From: Endothia cerciana | Lineage: Eukaryota > Ascomycota > Sordariomycetes > Diaporthales > Cryphonectriaceae | Direction of reading: 5' to 3' | DNA length: 64,000 bases | Assembly (NCBI GenBank): GCA_026119935.1 | Contig: JALRMH010000024.1 | Location: forward strand, 372,001-436,000 | Part shown: positions 53,307 through 63,633 of the stretch, in pieces | How positions within the stretch are numbered: position 1 is the first letter of the stretch | Layout: every line of letters begins with the position of its first letter | Notes under the pieces: generated by a model | What the model was told of the DNA's origin: nothing | Database searches by the model: none | The model's input: only the letters and a program-made list of their open reading frames with translations | Program-made: the position numbers and the translations under genes

Positions 53307-55673
53307 ATGACCATGAGCCACATGTTCACAGCTCAACAAGGCGGACAGCCCCAGGTCTGCCCTCGACAACACAACACACAGGGATTCCAGCAGCCTCGCG
53401 TCAGTCAGGGAATGCCAACCCAGATGTCGCCTCAGCAGCCCTTCCGGCCCATGTCACAGCAAGGGCCCTTTGGACAGGGAAATATCCCATGCTCGCCTCG
53501 ACAACAACAACAACAACAACAACAACAACAGCGGGGCTGCTACCCGTCCCTAATCCAGCCCCCACACCCACGCCCAGAGATCATCCCTGACGAGATCTGC
53601 CGCTCCGTCGAACAGATCGACCTTAGAGGCGAACGCCTTACAGAGGATGACTACTCTGAGTTCCTCTCGGAATATATCATCTTCCGCTTCGAGAAGGTCG
53701 AGCCACAGGACACCTACGACGTCAATGGCGAGAAGATCAAGTCGACCTGGGAATTATGCTCACGGTCACGCCTGCCCGACGTCGACCACGCCAAGACCCT
53801 CGCCGAAGTTCGACGCCTGAACCTGAAGGATAGGGATCCCAAGAGAGGAAAATGGCCAACCCTCTTGAAGAAGGAGCAGTCGCTCGGTCCCAAAATCCAG
53901 GACCAGCTCGCAAGGGCACAGCGCGACCTCTCGGCTGAGATCCGCGACAAGCGTTTCAAAGTCGAGCTCGACCAGATCGACTGGACGGAAAGACCCTTTA
54001 TCGAGGAGCACGACAAGGTGAAGCGACCGGGCTCGACCACGAAACGGAGGTCGCATAAAAAGCAGAGGACCGAACGTGTCTCCGTCACTGCGTACTTCAA
54101 GGTGTGCCCGCGCTCCAGACAAGTTCCCAGTGAGCTGTACCGTCGATTGCATCTTGAGGCAAGTGAGATACATGACCAGGTGGAGAGACAACAACGGGAG
54201 TTGCAGCTGCAGCAGATGAGGGCCCGCGAGCACAGCATTCGCGAGCAGAGGGACCACGAGATAACGCTTCAAGAACTCAGGATCCGAGAGGAGGAAGTCC
54301 GTCAGCATAGAATTCGAGAAGAAAGAATGCGTGACGAGCAGAGATTTGGGCACCAACATATGGGCCAGGGTCATGCTGGTCCCAATATGCAGCAGCCTCT
54401 CAATCTGCAACGTCCTCCCGCTCAGCAGGCGCACCCTCAACAGGCTCAGCAACCGCGGCCACCTCCTGGCATGCCTCAGCAGGGACAATTTCAAGGGCTG
54501 CAGCCCAATAGAGGGCAACAAGGAACCCAGCGACAGCCGCCGCCAGTAAGTATGCCTCAACAACAGCAACCACCTGTCGGCTTTCCACCCATTCATCCCC
54601 AACAGCAGCGCCCACCTCAGGGACCGCCGATGCCTCCGCAAGGAGCTTTCGGACATATGCCACCAAACCAGGGACATCCAATGCCTCCAGGAGGAGCCTT
54701 TCGACAGGTGCCGCCAAATCAAGGACAGCACGCGCGCGCGGCCAACGGTCAAGTGCCACCACCCTCTCCGTACATGCGTGGCGCCAACCGCACCAACAGC
54801 TCGAATCACAGCAGGCACCGACGCGGTAGCTCACAGGGGTCATCCTCCAGCGACAGCGGGTCGCACTCAGACTCCGACTCCGACTCCGGCTCGACCGCCA
54901 TCACGATGCCCTCGTCATCCGGCTCAGGCTCACCGCAGATGGGACGCGGCCACCCCAACTTCCCCAAAAAGCCGCAGGGTCCCGGCCCGATCTACGTCGA
55001 GCCCGATGATTACATGGGTAAGCGCTTTCCTAGGCAGGAGCACAACCGCGAGCACATTCGCGAGCCCAAGGCGTACATCTTCACCGGTAGCGACTCCAAG
55101 ATCAGGGTGCCCCAACCGGCAGCGCGGCATGCGAGATTATCTCCGCCCAGGGACTTTGTGCAAATGCAGGACGAGGCGTTCCACCCCGGCGTCCGCACCG
55201 GCCGCGAAGACCAGCGGAATCGGGACCGGTTCCAGGAGCAGCTGGACAGGAGGTACGCGCCTCCCCGGTCGTCTTCGAGGGGTCAGTATAGGACGCGCAG
55301 CACGCCGCGGACGGACACTTACGAGAAGCGCGGTCGTGAGGCGCCCGGGGTTCGACGCGTCCCTGTGAGTGAGATCGGTCGGCAGCGCTCGCGCGAGCGG
55401 ACTTTGCATGAGGACCTTGGCAGACTGCATCTTGGTGGTGGCCATGTGGGCGACTTCTCGCGATATGATGATCGCAATGATACGTTTTACCGCGAGCAGC
55501 AGCAGCGGCGTCGGGTGGCGCGGGCTCAGGAGGAACAGGACGAGATCATGCAGGAACAGGATATAAGAAGGCGGCGCGATGAGCGTTCGCCCCCAAGAAA
55601 TCCGTTCATGCCGAATCCGATGGCGTCGCGATTTGTGGTTAAGGGAGGCCGTGACTTTGGGTATTACCCATGA
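53307..55673 (+). CDS. long Q/P-rich protein with SR-like tail, uncharacterised
   Basis: Single exon, 788 aa. Residues ~1-90 are Gln-rich with a run of ten Gln. Residues ~92-260 look like a folded conserved domain (VEQIDLRGERLTEDDYSEFL, then FRFEKVEPQDTYD and FKVELDQIDWTERPFIEEHD). Residues ~275-350 are a charged coiled coil rich in REER/RQQRE. Residues ~360-500 are Pro/Gln/Gly-rich low complexity. A SDSDSDSGS serine-aspartate block follows, then an Arg-rich tail with RS, RD and RE pairs. This resembles nuclear RNA-associated or transcription scaffolds, but no RRM, zinc finger or bromodomain is visible, so I do not name a function. Two ATGs open the frame (53307, and 53313 three codons apart); either could start. 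Confidence 0.75.
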   Translation: MTMSHMFTAQQGGQPQVCPRQHNTQGFQQPRVSQGMPTQMSPQQPFRPMSQQGPFGQGNIPCSPRQQQQQQQQQQRGCYPSLIQPPHPRPEIIPDEICRSVEQIDLRGERLTEDDYSEFLSEYIIFRFEKVEPQDTYDVNGEKIKSTWELCSRSRLPDVDHAKTLAEVRRLNLKDRDPKRGKWPTLLKKEQSLGPKIQDQLARAQRDLSAEIRDKRFKVELDQIDWTERPFIEEHDKVKRPGSTTKRRSHKKQRTERVSVTAYFKVCPRSRQVPSELYRRLHLEASEIHDQVERQQRELQLQQMRAREHSIREQRDHEITLQELRIREEEVRQHRIREERMRDEQRFGHQHMGQGHAGPNMQQPLNLQRPPAQQAHPQQAQQPRPPPGMPQQGQFQGLQPNRGQQGTQRQPPPVSMPQQQQPPVGFPPIHPQQQRPPQGPPMPPQGAFGHMPPNQGHPMPPGGAFRQVPPNQGQHARAANGQVPPPSPYMRGANRTNSSNHSRHRRGSSQGSSSSDSGSHSDSDSDSGSTAITMPSSSGSGSPQMGRGHPNFPKKPQGPGPIYVEPDDYMGKRFPRQEHNREHIREPKAYIFTGSDSKIRVPQPAARHARLSPPRDFVQMQDEAFHPGVRTGREDQRNRDRFQEQLDRRYAPPRSSSRGQYRTRSTPRTDTYEKRGREAPGVRRVPVSEIGRQRSRERTLHEDLGRLHLGGGHVGDFSRYDDRNDTFYREQQQRRRVARAQEEQDEIMQEQDIRRRRDERSPPRNPFMPNPMASRFVVKGGRDFGYYP
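53502..53531 (+). repeat. (CAA)9CAG polyglutamine tract
   Basis: Ten Gln codons near residue 66 of the Q-rich protein; nearly pure CAA, so prone to length change. Confidence 0.95.
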
Positions 55674-56420
55674 ACCTATTTCTTTTGTGAAGGTGGACGA
55701 TCAACATGTTTATGATACCTTTGGCTGTGATCCTATGGGGGTGGCGTTATTGCTTGTAATATTCAGTCTTGGTACAAGGCAGAGATTGTTGTGGTTCCTT
55801 GGGTCTCGAAGGCGGCTCATATGATATCCTGAATCAATAGATTGATAGTATGACTTAGTTGAACGAGAATGATACCCACCCTCCTGCTTGACACCGCAGC
55901 GTGAGGAAGTTCAATGACTGAAGCACAGTCATACTGCATTCTCTCCCCCATGGTCCCCATATAGGAGTCTCGCCCCAAACTGGGCTGGGACCGAGCATCC
56001 AGTAAGGAGGGGACGATGCAAGTCTGCGCCCAAGCGGAATATCTGTCCAATGTCAGCTGGTCACGCTGGTCTTGGGTTGTATCGCAAGGCACTAGAAGCT
56101 CACAAGAGACCAGTAAAAACAGGGCAAACAAGTGACGTGGACGAACCACAATGGAACGGGGTTGTGGGGAGACCATTCTGGTTTGTGTGATCGTTTTGCA
56201 ACATCTCAGCATTCCCCAGTAATCATCCTCATACCAGTTGCCTGGGCCGGACGTCCTGATCGTGAGGGAGTGGCCTAGCAAGGGCGTCAAGGTTCGATCC
56301 CTCATCGACATTGAAAATCAAGACGATCTGTCCCTCTCATGATTGGACCTTGTGAGATCCCGGTTGGCTTTCTTCGTCTGATTCTCGAATGCTGATCTTG
56401 CTCACCGCAAATGGCGGCCC
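55674..56420. other. convergent intergenic region
   Basis: Between the Q-rich gene (plus) and the FAR1-like gene (minus). Near 56262-56310 there is a tRNA-like piece with A-box-like TGGCCTAGCAAGG and B-box GGTTCGATCCC only ~20 bases apart, flanked by GTGAGGG and CCCTCA. There is no room for an anticodon arm. Confidence 0.45.
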
Positions 56421-57089
56421 TCAAGGTCCAGCTTCTGGTGCCTCAGGGACAGAATCAGGCTCATGGTTGCATCGCTGGTGCGTGGGCAAGTCGCTGTGCT
56501 GGACGACAAACGTCCCCGAGCCCTGTACGATCTCTTGCAGCAGGAAGCGCAGCGGACAGTCGCGCAACTTGGACACCCGCGGCTTATTGACACGGTAGCC
56601 CATGCTCGCCTTCTCCCGTCTCCGCTGCTCGTCCATCAGGTTGGGCTTGCCAGCCAGGACACAAGTGACGACAAGTTTCACCCTTGCACCGGTAAGCCTG
56701 GACCGCATGATCTTGACCGAGTAGCCGCGGGCTTGTGTCCACTGGTTGAGCTCCTGCTTGAGACGGGTTGTATCAGCGCGGTCATTCCTGGAGGGCTTGT
56801 AAGGCCCGCCATTGCTGAAGATGTGGCCTTCCGGTGGTGGTCGTCCAATTTCAGTCTCGGGCTCCTCAAGACGGTTGAGATCATGCTCCCCCTCTCGGTC
56901 TCCGACTTCGACGCGCGCTCGAAGGTTGGCATTCTCGTTCTTGAGCGCCTTGTTTTCCTTGATGGTCCGTTCTAGAGCGTCGCGGAGGTTATTGAGTTCC
57001 CTCTGAAACTGCTCAGTCAGTGCCAGGGCGATGTCTGCCTTGGCTTGAGCTACGGCCACCTGAACAGCAACATCGTTAGGAGCCGCCAT
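56421..57089 (-). CDS. FAR1-like (MULE N-terminal type) DNA-binding domain protein, stand-alone
   Basis: 222 aa, single exon. Residues ~15-75 form a coiled coil (FQRELNNLRDALERTIKEN). Residues ~100-185 follow the FAR1/WRKY-GCM1 pattern: LKQELNQWTQARGYSVKIMR, a strand with LVVTCVLAGKPN, a basic loop, and RVSKLRDCPLRFLLQE. This domain occurs at the N terminus of Mutator-like transposases. Here no transposase catalytic domain follows, and the last Cys-His pair (HQRCNHEP) lies near the C terminus. It may be a domesticated transposon-derived regulator. Start at 57089 is in a good context and gives MAAPNDVAVQVAV. Divergent from triosephosphate isomerase, 548 bp apart. Confidence 0.65.
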   Translation of the reverse strand: MAAPNDVAVQVAVAQAKADIALALTEQFQRELNNLRDALERTIKENKALKNENANLRARVEVGDREGEHDLNRLEEPETEIGRPPPEGHIFSNGGPYKPSRNDRADTTRLKQELNQWTQARGYSVKIMRSRLTGARVKLVVTCVLAGKPNLMDEQRRREKASMGYRVNKPRVSKLRDCPLRFLLQEIVQGSGTFVVQHSDLPTHQRCNHEPDSVPEAPEAGP

Positions 57090-57637
57090 GTCGAAGGGGC
57101 CTCGATAACTTGCTGGGCCTCAGGGGCGATCTCGGGAAGGCAGCAGATTCAACCGAAGATACGACCGGAATTACCCGAAAATAAGAGCGCGCAACCGACT
57201 CGGGGCTTGTGCTTCAGCGTAAGACATCCGAGTGCCTACAATGTCAGGCCACAGACTTGCAGGTCATGCGGGAATTGTAGGGATGCCTGCACAGGGTTTG
57301 GTATGAAGTCATCCTGTGAGCCGAGAGTTGGTGGTGTTGGAGCTGAAGCGAACAAGTCCCGGCCCCGTCAAACGAGACGCGGGAACGCAGAGCAGGCCGC
57401 GGAGCCTGACCCGCAGACAGGGGTGGTGTCAGCCCCTCCAAAGCCAAAGAAAGACCCCTCCAAAACCTGGGAGCTCTGCTGCTGCGTCACTGCCCTGGCT
57501 ATGTACTCGCCCCTCAGTTATTCCACGAACTCTCTTCGCAACGGTGACTTTTACTCTCCTACGGTCCTGAATCTCGAATCGAAATCCTTACTCTCGGATC
57601 CCTATCCGTTCTAGATCACAGAAACAGGTTGCCCAGC
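57090..57637. promoter_or_regulatory. divergent promoter region, FAR1-like gene and triosephosphate isomerase
   Basis: Head-to-head spacer. The stretch before 57638 is C/T-rich (CTCTCTTCGC, TACTCTCCTACGG, TCTCGGATCC), typical of strongly expressed glycolytic genes in fungi. No clear TATA box. Confidence 0.4.
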
Positions 57638-58618
57638 ATGGCTCGCAAGTTCTTCGTGGGAGGAAACTGGAAGATGTACGCTGCCCTCCGGTCTCGTGAA
57701 AACCCCTCAGAGCTAGCCTATGCTCTCGAATAGAATAGGGAGAGCCACGAAATTGACGATAGCTTTTAAATACTGCAGGAACGGGACGATCTCGTCCGTC
57801 AAGGATCTCGTTCACCACCTGAACGAGGCCAAGATCGACCCCAACGTTGGTATGTTCGAGTCCTTTCTATGGTCACGCCACATATGACCCGAACCTTTTG
57901 TTCGAACCTGCGCCTCAGGCAGACGAGACACAAGTGAGAAGAAGCCAGGCTGACCAGAAGCTGCCACCCTTGGTCAGAGGTCGTCGTTGCCCCACCAGCC
58001 CTCTACCTCCTCTTCGTCCGCGAGCACCTGCGCAAGGAGATCGAGGTGGCCTCGCAGAACGTCTTCGACAAGCCCAACGGTGCCTTCACTGGCGAGATCT
58101 CCGTCTCCCAGCTCAAGGACAGTGGCATTACCTGGACCATCCTGGGCCACAGCGAGCGGCGGACCATCCTAGGCGAGAGCGACGAGGTCGTCGCCTCCAA
58201 GACCAAGTTTGCGGCCGACAATGGCGTCGGCGTCATCTGGTGCTGCGGCGAGCCCCTCGAGGTCCGCGAGGCCGGCAACACCGTCTCCGTTGTTACCAAA
58301 CAGCTGGATGCGCTCAAGGCCAAGATTGGCACCGAGGACTGGTCCAAGATCGTCATTGCGTACGAGCCCATCTGGGCCATCGGTACCGGCAAGGTCGCCA
58401 CCACCGAGCAGGCGCAGGAGGTCCACGCTGCCATCCGCAAGTGGCTCAAGGAGAGTGTCAGTGATAAGGCCGCCGAGGAGACGCGCATCCTGTACGGTGG
58501 CAGTGTCAGTGAGAAGAACTGCAAGGATCTGAGCAAGCAGCCTGACATTGACGGCTTCCTGGTCGGTGGTGCCAGCTTGAAGCCTGCCTTTGTCGACATC
58601 ATCAACTCCCTGCAGTAG
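57638..58618 (+). CDS. tpi1: triosephosphate isomerase
   Basis: Glycolytic enzyme interconverting dihydroxyacetone phosphate and glyceraldehyde 3-phosphate in the cytosol. Exons 57638-57675, 57779-57849 and 57978-58618 give 249 aa, the family length. Catalytic residues are all seen: Lys12 in GGNWKMN, which is split by intron 1; His94 in ILGHSERR; and Glu166 in AYEPIWAIGTG, leading into the phosphate-gripping loop. The late GGSVSEKNC and GGASLK phosphate-binding segments are intact. Convergent with mL43, 352 bp between stops. Confidence 0.98.
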
Positions 58619-58970
58619 ATGATTCCTTAGTGAGGATCGCGGATGAGCCGGTGTGGCCTCGTCGTTACGCCTCGACATGGTTCAGCCTAAGGCAAAAAGC
58701 CGACAGGGTGGATCATCAGATGCGAAGCCGCTCAAGGTAGCACAAGCAAAGGGATACCAACACGCAATTCTCGGAATGAACCAAATCTCTTTCGCAGCTT
58801 GAAGTGTCCTGTTTTATGCTCTCGAATGTAGGCTAGGCATGTAGTCTACAAGACGCCCATCCAGAGATTACCCGTCTCTTTGATATGTAGCGTCCAAACT
58901 CCTGTATATATGCAGTCGTACAGCATGTCCCCCCGCCCCTCATACCATGATGTTCAGGCCTCCATAGCCC
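58619..58970. other. convergent 3' spacer
   Basis: 3' flanks of triosephosphate isomerase and mL43. No other feature. Confidence 0.5.
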
Positions 58971-59505
58971 CTAGACCTTCGTGGCATCGCCATGATATGG
59001 TGACCATATGCCTCTGACACTCTCGTTGATACTCCTGACAGGCTTGTTCACCCTCTTGTTTATCTCGCCCGTCGAGTCCCGCAGCAGCTCAACCTTGCTT
59101 AAGATCTGGTTTGGGTCCATCTTCCTCAGACACACAGGCCTCGTGTTGCCGTTGATGTAGTGTGCGATGACGGTGGGGTGTTTCTGCGGACGGGGAGATA
59201 CGCTGATTTCGATCTCGGGATGTTTCGCGGCGAACTTGGGCAGGTGGGTCTCGATAAATTTGCTTGGTCCCCCAGTCAGTATCATATCAGAGTGGTTAAG
59301 ATACAGAACGATTTGACAGCCTTACTTCATGCCCTTAGAACTCCCTGCCCAGTCACAGTAGTGGAACTCCATCCTCTTGCACTGCAGCACAAAGGCGCCG
59401 ACGCCATTCTGAATTGCACGTCAGTGGTTGATATAGAAAGTCTTTCGGATGTGGGATACCTACTCGGCCCTTCGTTATTACTTCTAATGCCGGTTTTATT
59501 GGCAT
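58971..59505 (-). CDS. mrpl51: mitochondrial large ribosomal subunit protein mL43
   Basis: Component of the mitochondrial large ribosomal subunit with the L51/S25/CI-B8 thioredoxin-like fold. Exons 59505-59464, 59408-59326 and 59262-58971 give 138 aa with closed phases. Exon 1 encodes only 14 residues, and the NGVGAFVLQCKRMEFHYCDW block follows directly in exon 2. Exon 3 has KFIETHLPKFAAKHPEIEI, ISVSPRPQKHP and the conserved NESVRGIWSPYHG end. No cleavable presequence is evident, as in yeast homologues. Starting at the ATG in exon 3 would lose the conserved N terminus. Confidence 0.93.
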
Positions 59506-59826
59506 GGTGGTATGTTCAACGTGCAATGAAGATCTGTGTTGCTTCGTTATGACGCTTGAGCAGGAGACAAGAGTTTGGCCATGTGCCTTACGTAAGCTCG
59601 TATTTTAGCGCGTCCTAAGCTCTGTGCCGTGTCTGCTTGTGAAATCTGTCGCGAGATGCCGCACTTCCTTTATTGTCCTTCACTCCACTCCTTGACGTTG
59701 GCCCATCGAACAGCCTCGAACAGGGCTCGTCGTCCTCCTCTCAAGGTTCTTTTGGGCAATCTGAAGCTGCCGTCAGTACTCGTCTTCCCGATCAGGCGGA
59801 CATGAGCGGCATCCGTTGAGACGAAA
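59506..59826. promoter_or_regulatory. bidirectional promoter, mL43 and U1-70K
   Basis: Only 321 bp separate the two divergent start codons, so both genes must share or overlap promoter elements. No obvious TATA box. Confidence 0.55.
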
Positions 59827-61271
59827 ATGACCGACAAGCTACCTCCCAACCTCCTCGCGCTCTTTGCGCCACGCCCTCCCTTGCGATGGGTGCCGCCTTG
59901 CGACTTCGCGGCCGAGGAGCGAAGGACGGCCAACATCAGCAGGGTCGCCGGCTACCTGGATGCGCTCAAGGAGTACAAGGAGAAGGACAACTACGTCCCT
60001 ACTGAGAGTTGGCTGCAGGCACGCGACCGCAAGAAGTTGGAGAAGAAGGCTGAGCTCGAGAAGCTGGTGACGGAGGCTCCGAAGATTTGTGAGATTGCCC
60101 GTTAAGTATTGTTGGGGTGAGACGTGGCCTGACATTTCGACTGCAGACAAGCCTAATGAGGATCCAAATATCCGCGGTGATGCGTTCAAGACCCTGCTTG
60201 TCTGCCGACTTTCATACCAAGCCAACGAGGAGGACCTGGAACGAGAGTTCGGTCGCATCGGTGCTATAGAACGCGTATGCCTCCCTTTTCTTCGCGCTTT
60301 GGCCAATAGTTGCTGACATGCTGCTACAGATTCGTATCGTCAGGGATAGCCATGCCGATGAGAAGCCAAACAAGAAAAAGAAGCCACACCGAGGCTATGC
60401 GTTCATAGTTTTTGAGCGCGAGAAGGACATGAGAGGTAATACTTCCATCGATCTTCCTATACCAAGCACATTGGAGCCAGCCCGGCGAGCAAAAACCAAA
60501 TCACCCAGTCCGAGACCGTGGCCCTCAAGCTTGCCCGTCTCATCCCCCCTCCCCTTCATCTGAATCATCACGACAAAGGTATGCAAATAATGGTAAGGCT
60601 GTACTGACACACGCGCGTTTTGCCGCGTGCACAATGTAGCTGCTATAGAACAACTCGATGGCATCAGCATTCACGGCCGCCGTATCAAGCTGGACGTCGA
60701 GCGAGGCCGTACGGTCAATGGATGGAAGCCCCGTCGGCTGGGAGGAGGCCTCGGCGGGCGCGGTTACACCAAAGCTGCGCCTGTGCGCCCAGGTGGCTTT
60801 GACGGTGGCTTCCGTGGTGGGTTCCGGGGTGGACGTGGAGGCTTCAGAGGAGGCGACCGGGGCTTCCGGGGAGGATTCGACCGCGGTCCTCGAGGCGGCT
60901 TTGGTGGTCGCGACAGGGGCGGTGGCGCTTCCAACGGCTACGGTGGCCCACCCAACGCACCAAGCGGACCTGGCCACGGCGGAGGCGGGTACGGCGGCCG
61001 ATCTGACCGTGACCGCAGGGACTATGGAGGAGGAGGCGGATACGGCCGACGCGACGATGACAGATCAGGCGGCAGCTATCGCGGTGGGTATGATCGATCC
61101 GGTTCTGGTAGCAATGCTGAACCTATCGGTTCTCGACACGGCGGCAGCGGCGGCAGCGGCGGTGGGTATCGCGACCGCGGTCATGATGACCGCAGAGGCG
61201 ACGACTCCCGAAAACGGCCCCACGAGGGCGGTTCAGGTTATGAGGGAGAGCGAAAGCTGCGTCGATACTAA
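59827..61271 (+). CDS. snp1: U1 snRNP 70 kDa protein
   Basis: Core protein of the U1 snRNP that binds stem-loop I of U1 RNA and helps define 5' splice sites in the nucleus. Exons 59827-60088, 60147-60274, 60330-60435 and 60640-61271 give 375 aa. The N-terminal U1-70K segment is MTDKLPPNLLALFAPRPPLR with the long helix to ~88. RRM ~98-185: RNP2 TLLVCRL and RNP1 RGYAFIVF at 151-158. The segment after the RRM is GRTVNGWKPRRLGGGLGGRG. The tail (~200-375) is an extended Arg-Gly-Gly domain with RD/RS pairs, rather than the mostly RD/RE/RS tail of the animal protein. Intron 3 (204 bp) is the longest in the gene and interrupts the RRM. Confidence 0.96.
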
Positions 61272-62064
61272 TCGCGACGAGACCAGCATGCTACGCGTGG
61301 TCTTGTGGTGGGTATCTTGAGTCCACTAAATTTCGCTTTTGTCGTCTCCACCTCTCTTCCCTCTTCGACAAGACAACAAGGGTAAGCACACGGAAGCCAG
61401 GGCCTTCTCAACAGTGCATCCAAAATTATCCTCCGAGCAAGGTAATATCTCGCTCATCGACACAGCCACGGATCATGGAGACATCAAGGTATTGCCAACC
61501 TCAGACTGGCTTGTGGATCCCTCGTCCAGGACACTACGATATTGAAGCGGGTAGGATCTCGACGAATACTGAATATGATCCCGCTACCAGGCCCAGAGAC
61601 GTCTTGATATACTAGGACACTCGCAACATAGGACGAGACAGGTAGTATTCCTTGTACGAAACTTTGTATCTTGTATTAGCGATAGCTTCGAGGTAAGGTC
61701 AGAGGTAAGGACTGCGGTTCCTACTGACCACGATCTTCAATTCCGGCTAGGCGTACCTCAGTGCAGGCGAGGGAAAATGGGATACTGTTCAGGTAACTTC
61801 ATGTCTTTCTTCATTAGTAGAGTAGTCCTATGATGAACCAATAACAATAAGACCGTCGTTGGCATCTAAGCAGCTAGCTCTAATAAACGGGCCGCATGCT
61901 GCTGGTTCAAAGCCAAGTCTAGGTTATCCCAATCTATTGCGTGAAATGCTCATTTCTTTTCCCGTCCGTGACGCCGTAACCCATGATTTCAACGGTATCA
62001 CCCGAGACAGATGGATCCGAGAGAACAATCCTACCTTTGCGTCTCCCTGCCCGATCTCCCTCGC
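61272..62064. other. convergent 3' region
   Basis: 3' flanks of U1-70K and MRT4. A few open frames without coding character. Confidence 0.5.
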
Positions 62065-63085
62065 TCACTCATCCCCCTCAACGCCCTCCATGGTACTTTC
62101 GTCAACAGGATCAACCTCCGTCACCGTCCCACTGTCGGTGCTCCAATACCTGTAGACACCAGCGTTAGGCCCCCCTTCGCACAGCCCAAAACGTGCATCA
62201 ACCGGGGACATGTGGGGAGGGGGGGAGTACTCACGCCAACACCCGCACCTTGAACTCACTCAGGCACTGGTCAAAGAGCTTCAGCAGCCTCGTCTGCCTC
62301 GAGTCCAGCGTCTCGCCCTCCCTGCACACCGTGTACCCCTCGCCGGTGGCCCCGTCCTCGTCGCCCAGCACCACCCTACCGCGCACCATCCTCGTCGGCA
62401 CGCCCAGCCGCCGCAGCTCAGGCTCGATGGTGTGGCCCAGCGGGACGTCGTGCTCGGCGGGGACGGCGCCGCCCGTGGCGTACACGACGCCGGGCGGGAT
62501 GACAAAGTCCCGGGTGGCGACGGCCCCCGCGCGCGCGAAGTCGACGGGCGCGAAGGAGGCGAAGTAGGCCTTCACGTCCGCGGGGGCCCGGTTCGTGAAG
62601 AGGAGCGCCACGGAGCCCGTGACGTGCCGGGAGAGGAGGTGGATGTTGTCGGCGACGGCGGTGGAGGGGTCGGTGCCGAGGGCGCGGGACATGAGCTTTG
62701 TCTTGCCGAAGAAGATCCTGTATGCCGCGAGGGGGAGCAGTTGGTCAGCGAGGCCGTCTTTTGTCCCTCCCTTCCGTCTCTGTATCTCCTCTTCTCTCTC
62801 TCCCACGATGATGGTTCGCCCTCGCGAGTCGGCTTGTGACGGTCATCGGGCCGGATTTTCTAGCGAGTGGGACAGGGCCGGGACGACAACACACCTCGAG
62901 TCTGACATCTCATGCCTCACGTCCTTGAGGTGGTTATTACGCATGTTATCGAATCCCAGGACGAAGCAGTGCCGGTACTCCGGCACCGTCGCCCTGATGT
63001 TCTGGAACAGCTGCTCCTTCTGCTCGCGCGTCTTCTTGGTCACCTGCGTGAGGTGGTACGTCTTCGCCCTCTTTGACTTCGGCAT
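62065..63085 (-). CDS. mrt4: ribosome assembly factor MRT4
   Basis: Nucleolar paralogue of ribosomal stalk protein uL10/P0 that holds the stalk site on pre-60S particles until exchanged. Exons 63085-62895, 62717-62235 and 62149-62065 give 252 aa. Exon 1 starts MPKSKRAKTYHLTQVTKKT, the highly conserved MRT4 N terminus. The exon junction yields DSRIFFGKTKLM with closed phase. The uL10-like fold continues to GTDPSTAVADNIHLLSRHV. The rest carries the MRT4 insertion domain and ends KVRVLAYWS plus an acidic tail. It lacks the P0 C-terminal stalk helix and DDDMGFGLFD end, which separates it from P0. Confidence 0.95.
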
Positions 63086-63633
63086 CTTGGATGTGTACTT
63101 GTGTCCCGCGTAGGTCGGTCTGCGGAGGTGGGCAGGGGCGGGGGAGGAGGAAGTCGTCCTTCCAAGGGTCAAGGGTCAAATTCAGATATTTGGTAGTCGG
63201 TTTGATGGTTTCGCGAAATTCCAATCCAGAAAGTTAGGTATCGATAACGGATACGCTTTCGAACTTTTTGGGTGGGGCTTTTTCGCAGGGGTCTGGCCGA
63301 CTGGGACAGGGAATGCATCAGGGATTGGGGAGGGTACTTGATGGATTTTTTTTTCTTAGATTGGGGGGGGGGGGGGTGTCCCTCCCCCGATACAAGAACA
63401 AGCTATTTTCTCCTAATATATTTGAATCCGTGACACGGGCTGGCGATGCCATCCAGAAATCTACATTCGACCCTCAGCTGTTCATAGTGGTGCCTCGCTA
63501 GGCGACTTCATCTAGGTCTTTGTATCATGTGTCGCAGTCGTGTTTCCTGATCAATTCAAGTACTCCGCCTGCTGTAATCCATCCGATGCCACTGAACGCC
63601 CGAGTCCGTGAACGTGCATCGCCAATACAGGAA
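63086..63633. other. intergenic, no gene seen
   Basis: Between the MRT4 start and the cullin stop, both minus strand. A T9 and a 14-G run lie at 63348-63376. The TAGGTAGGTG sequence near 63650 falls inside the cullin coding end, not here. Confidence 0.5.
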
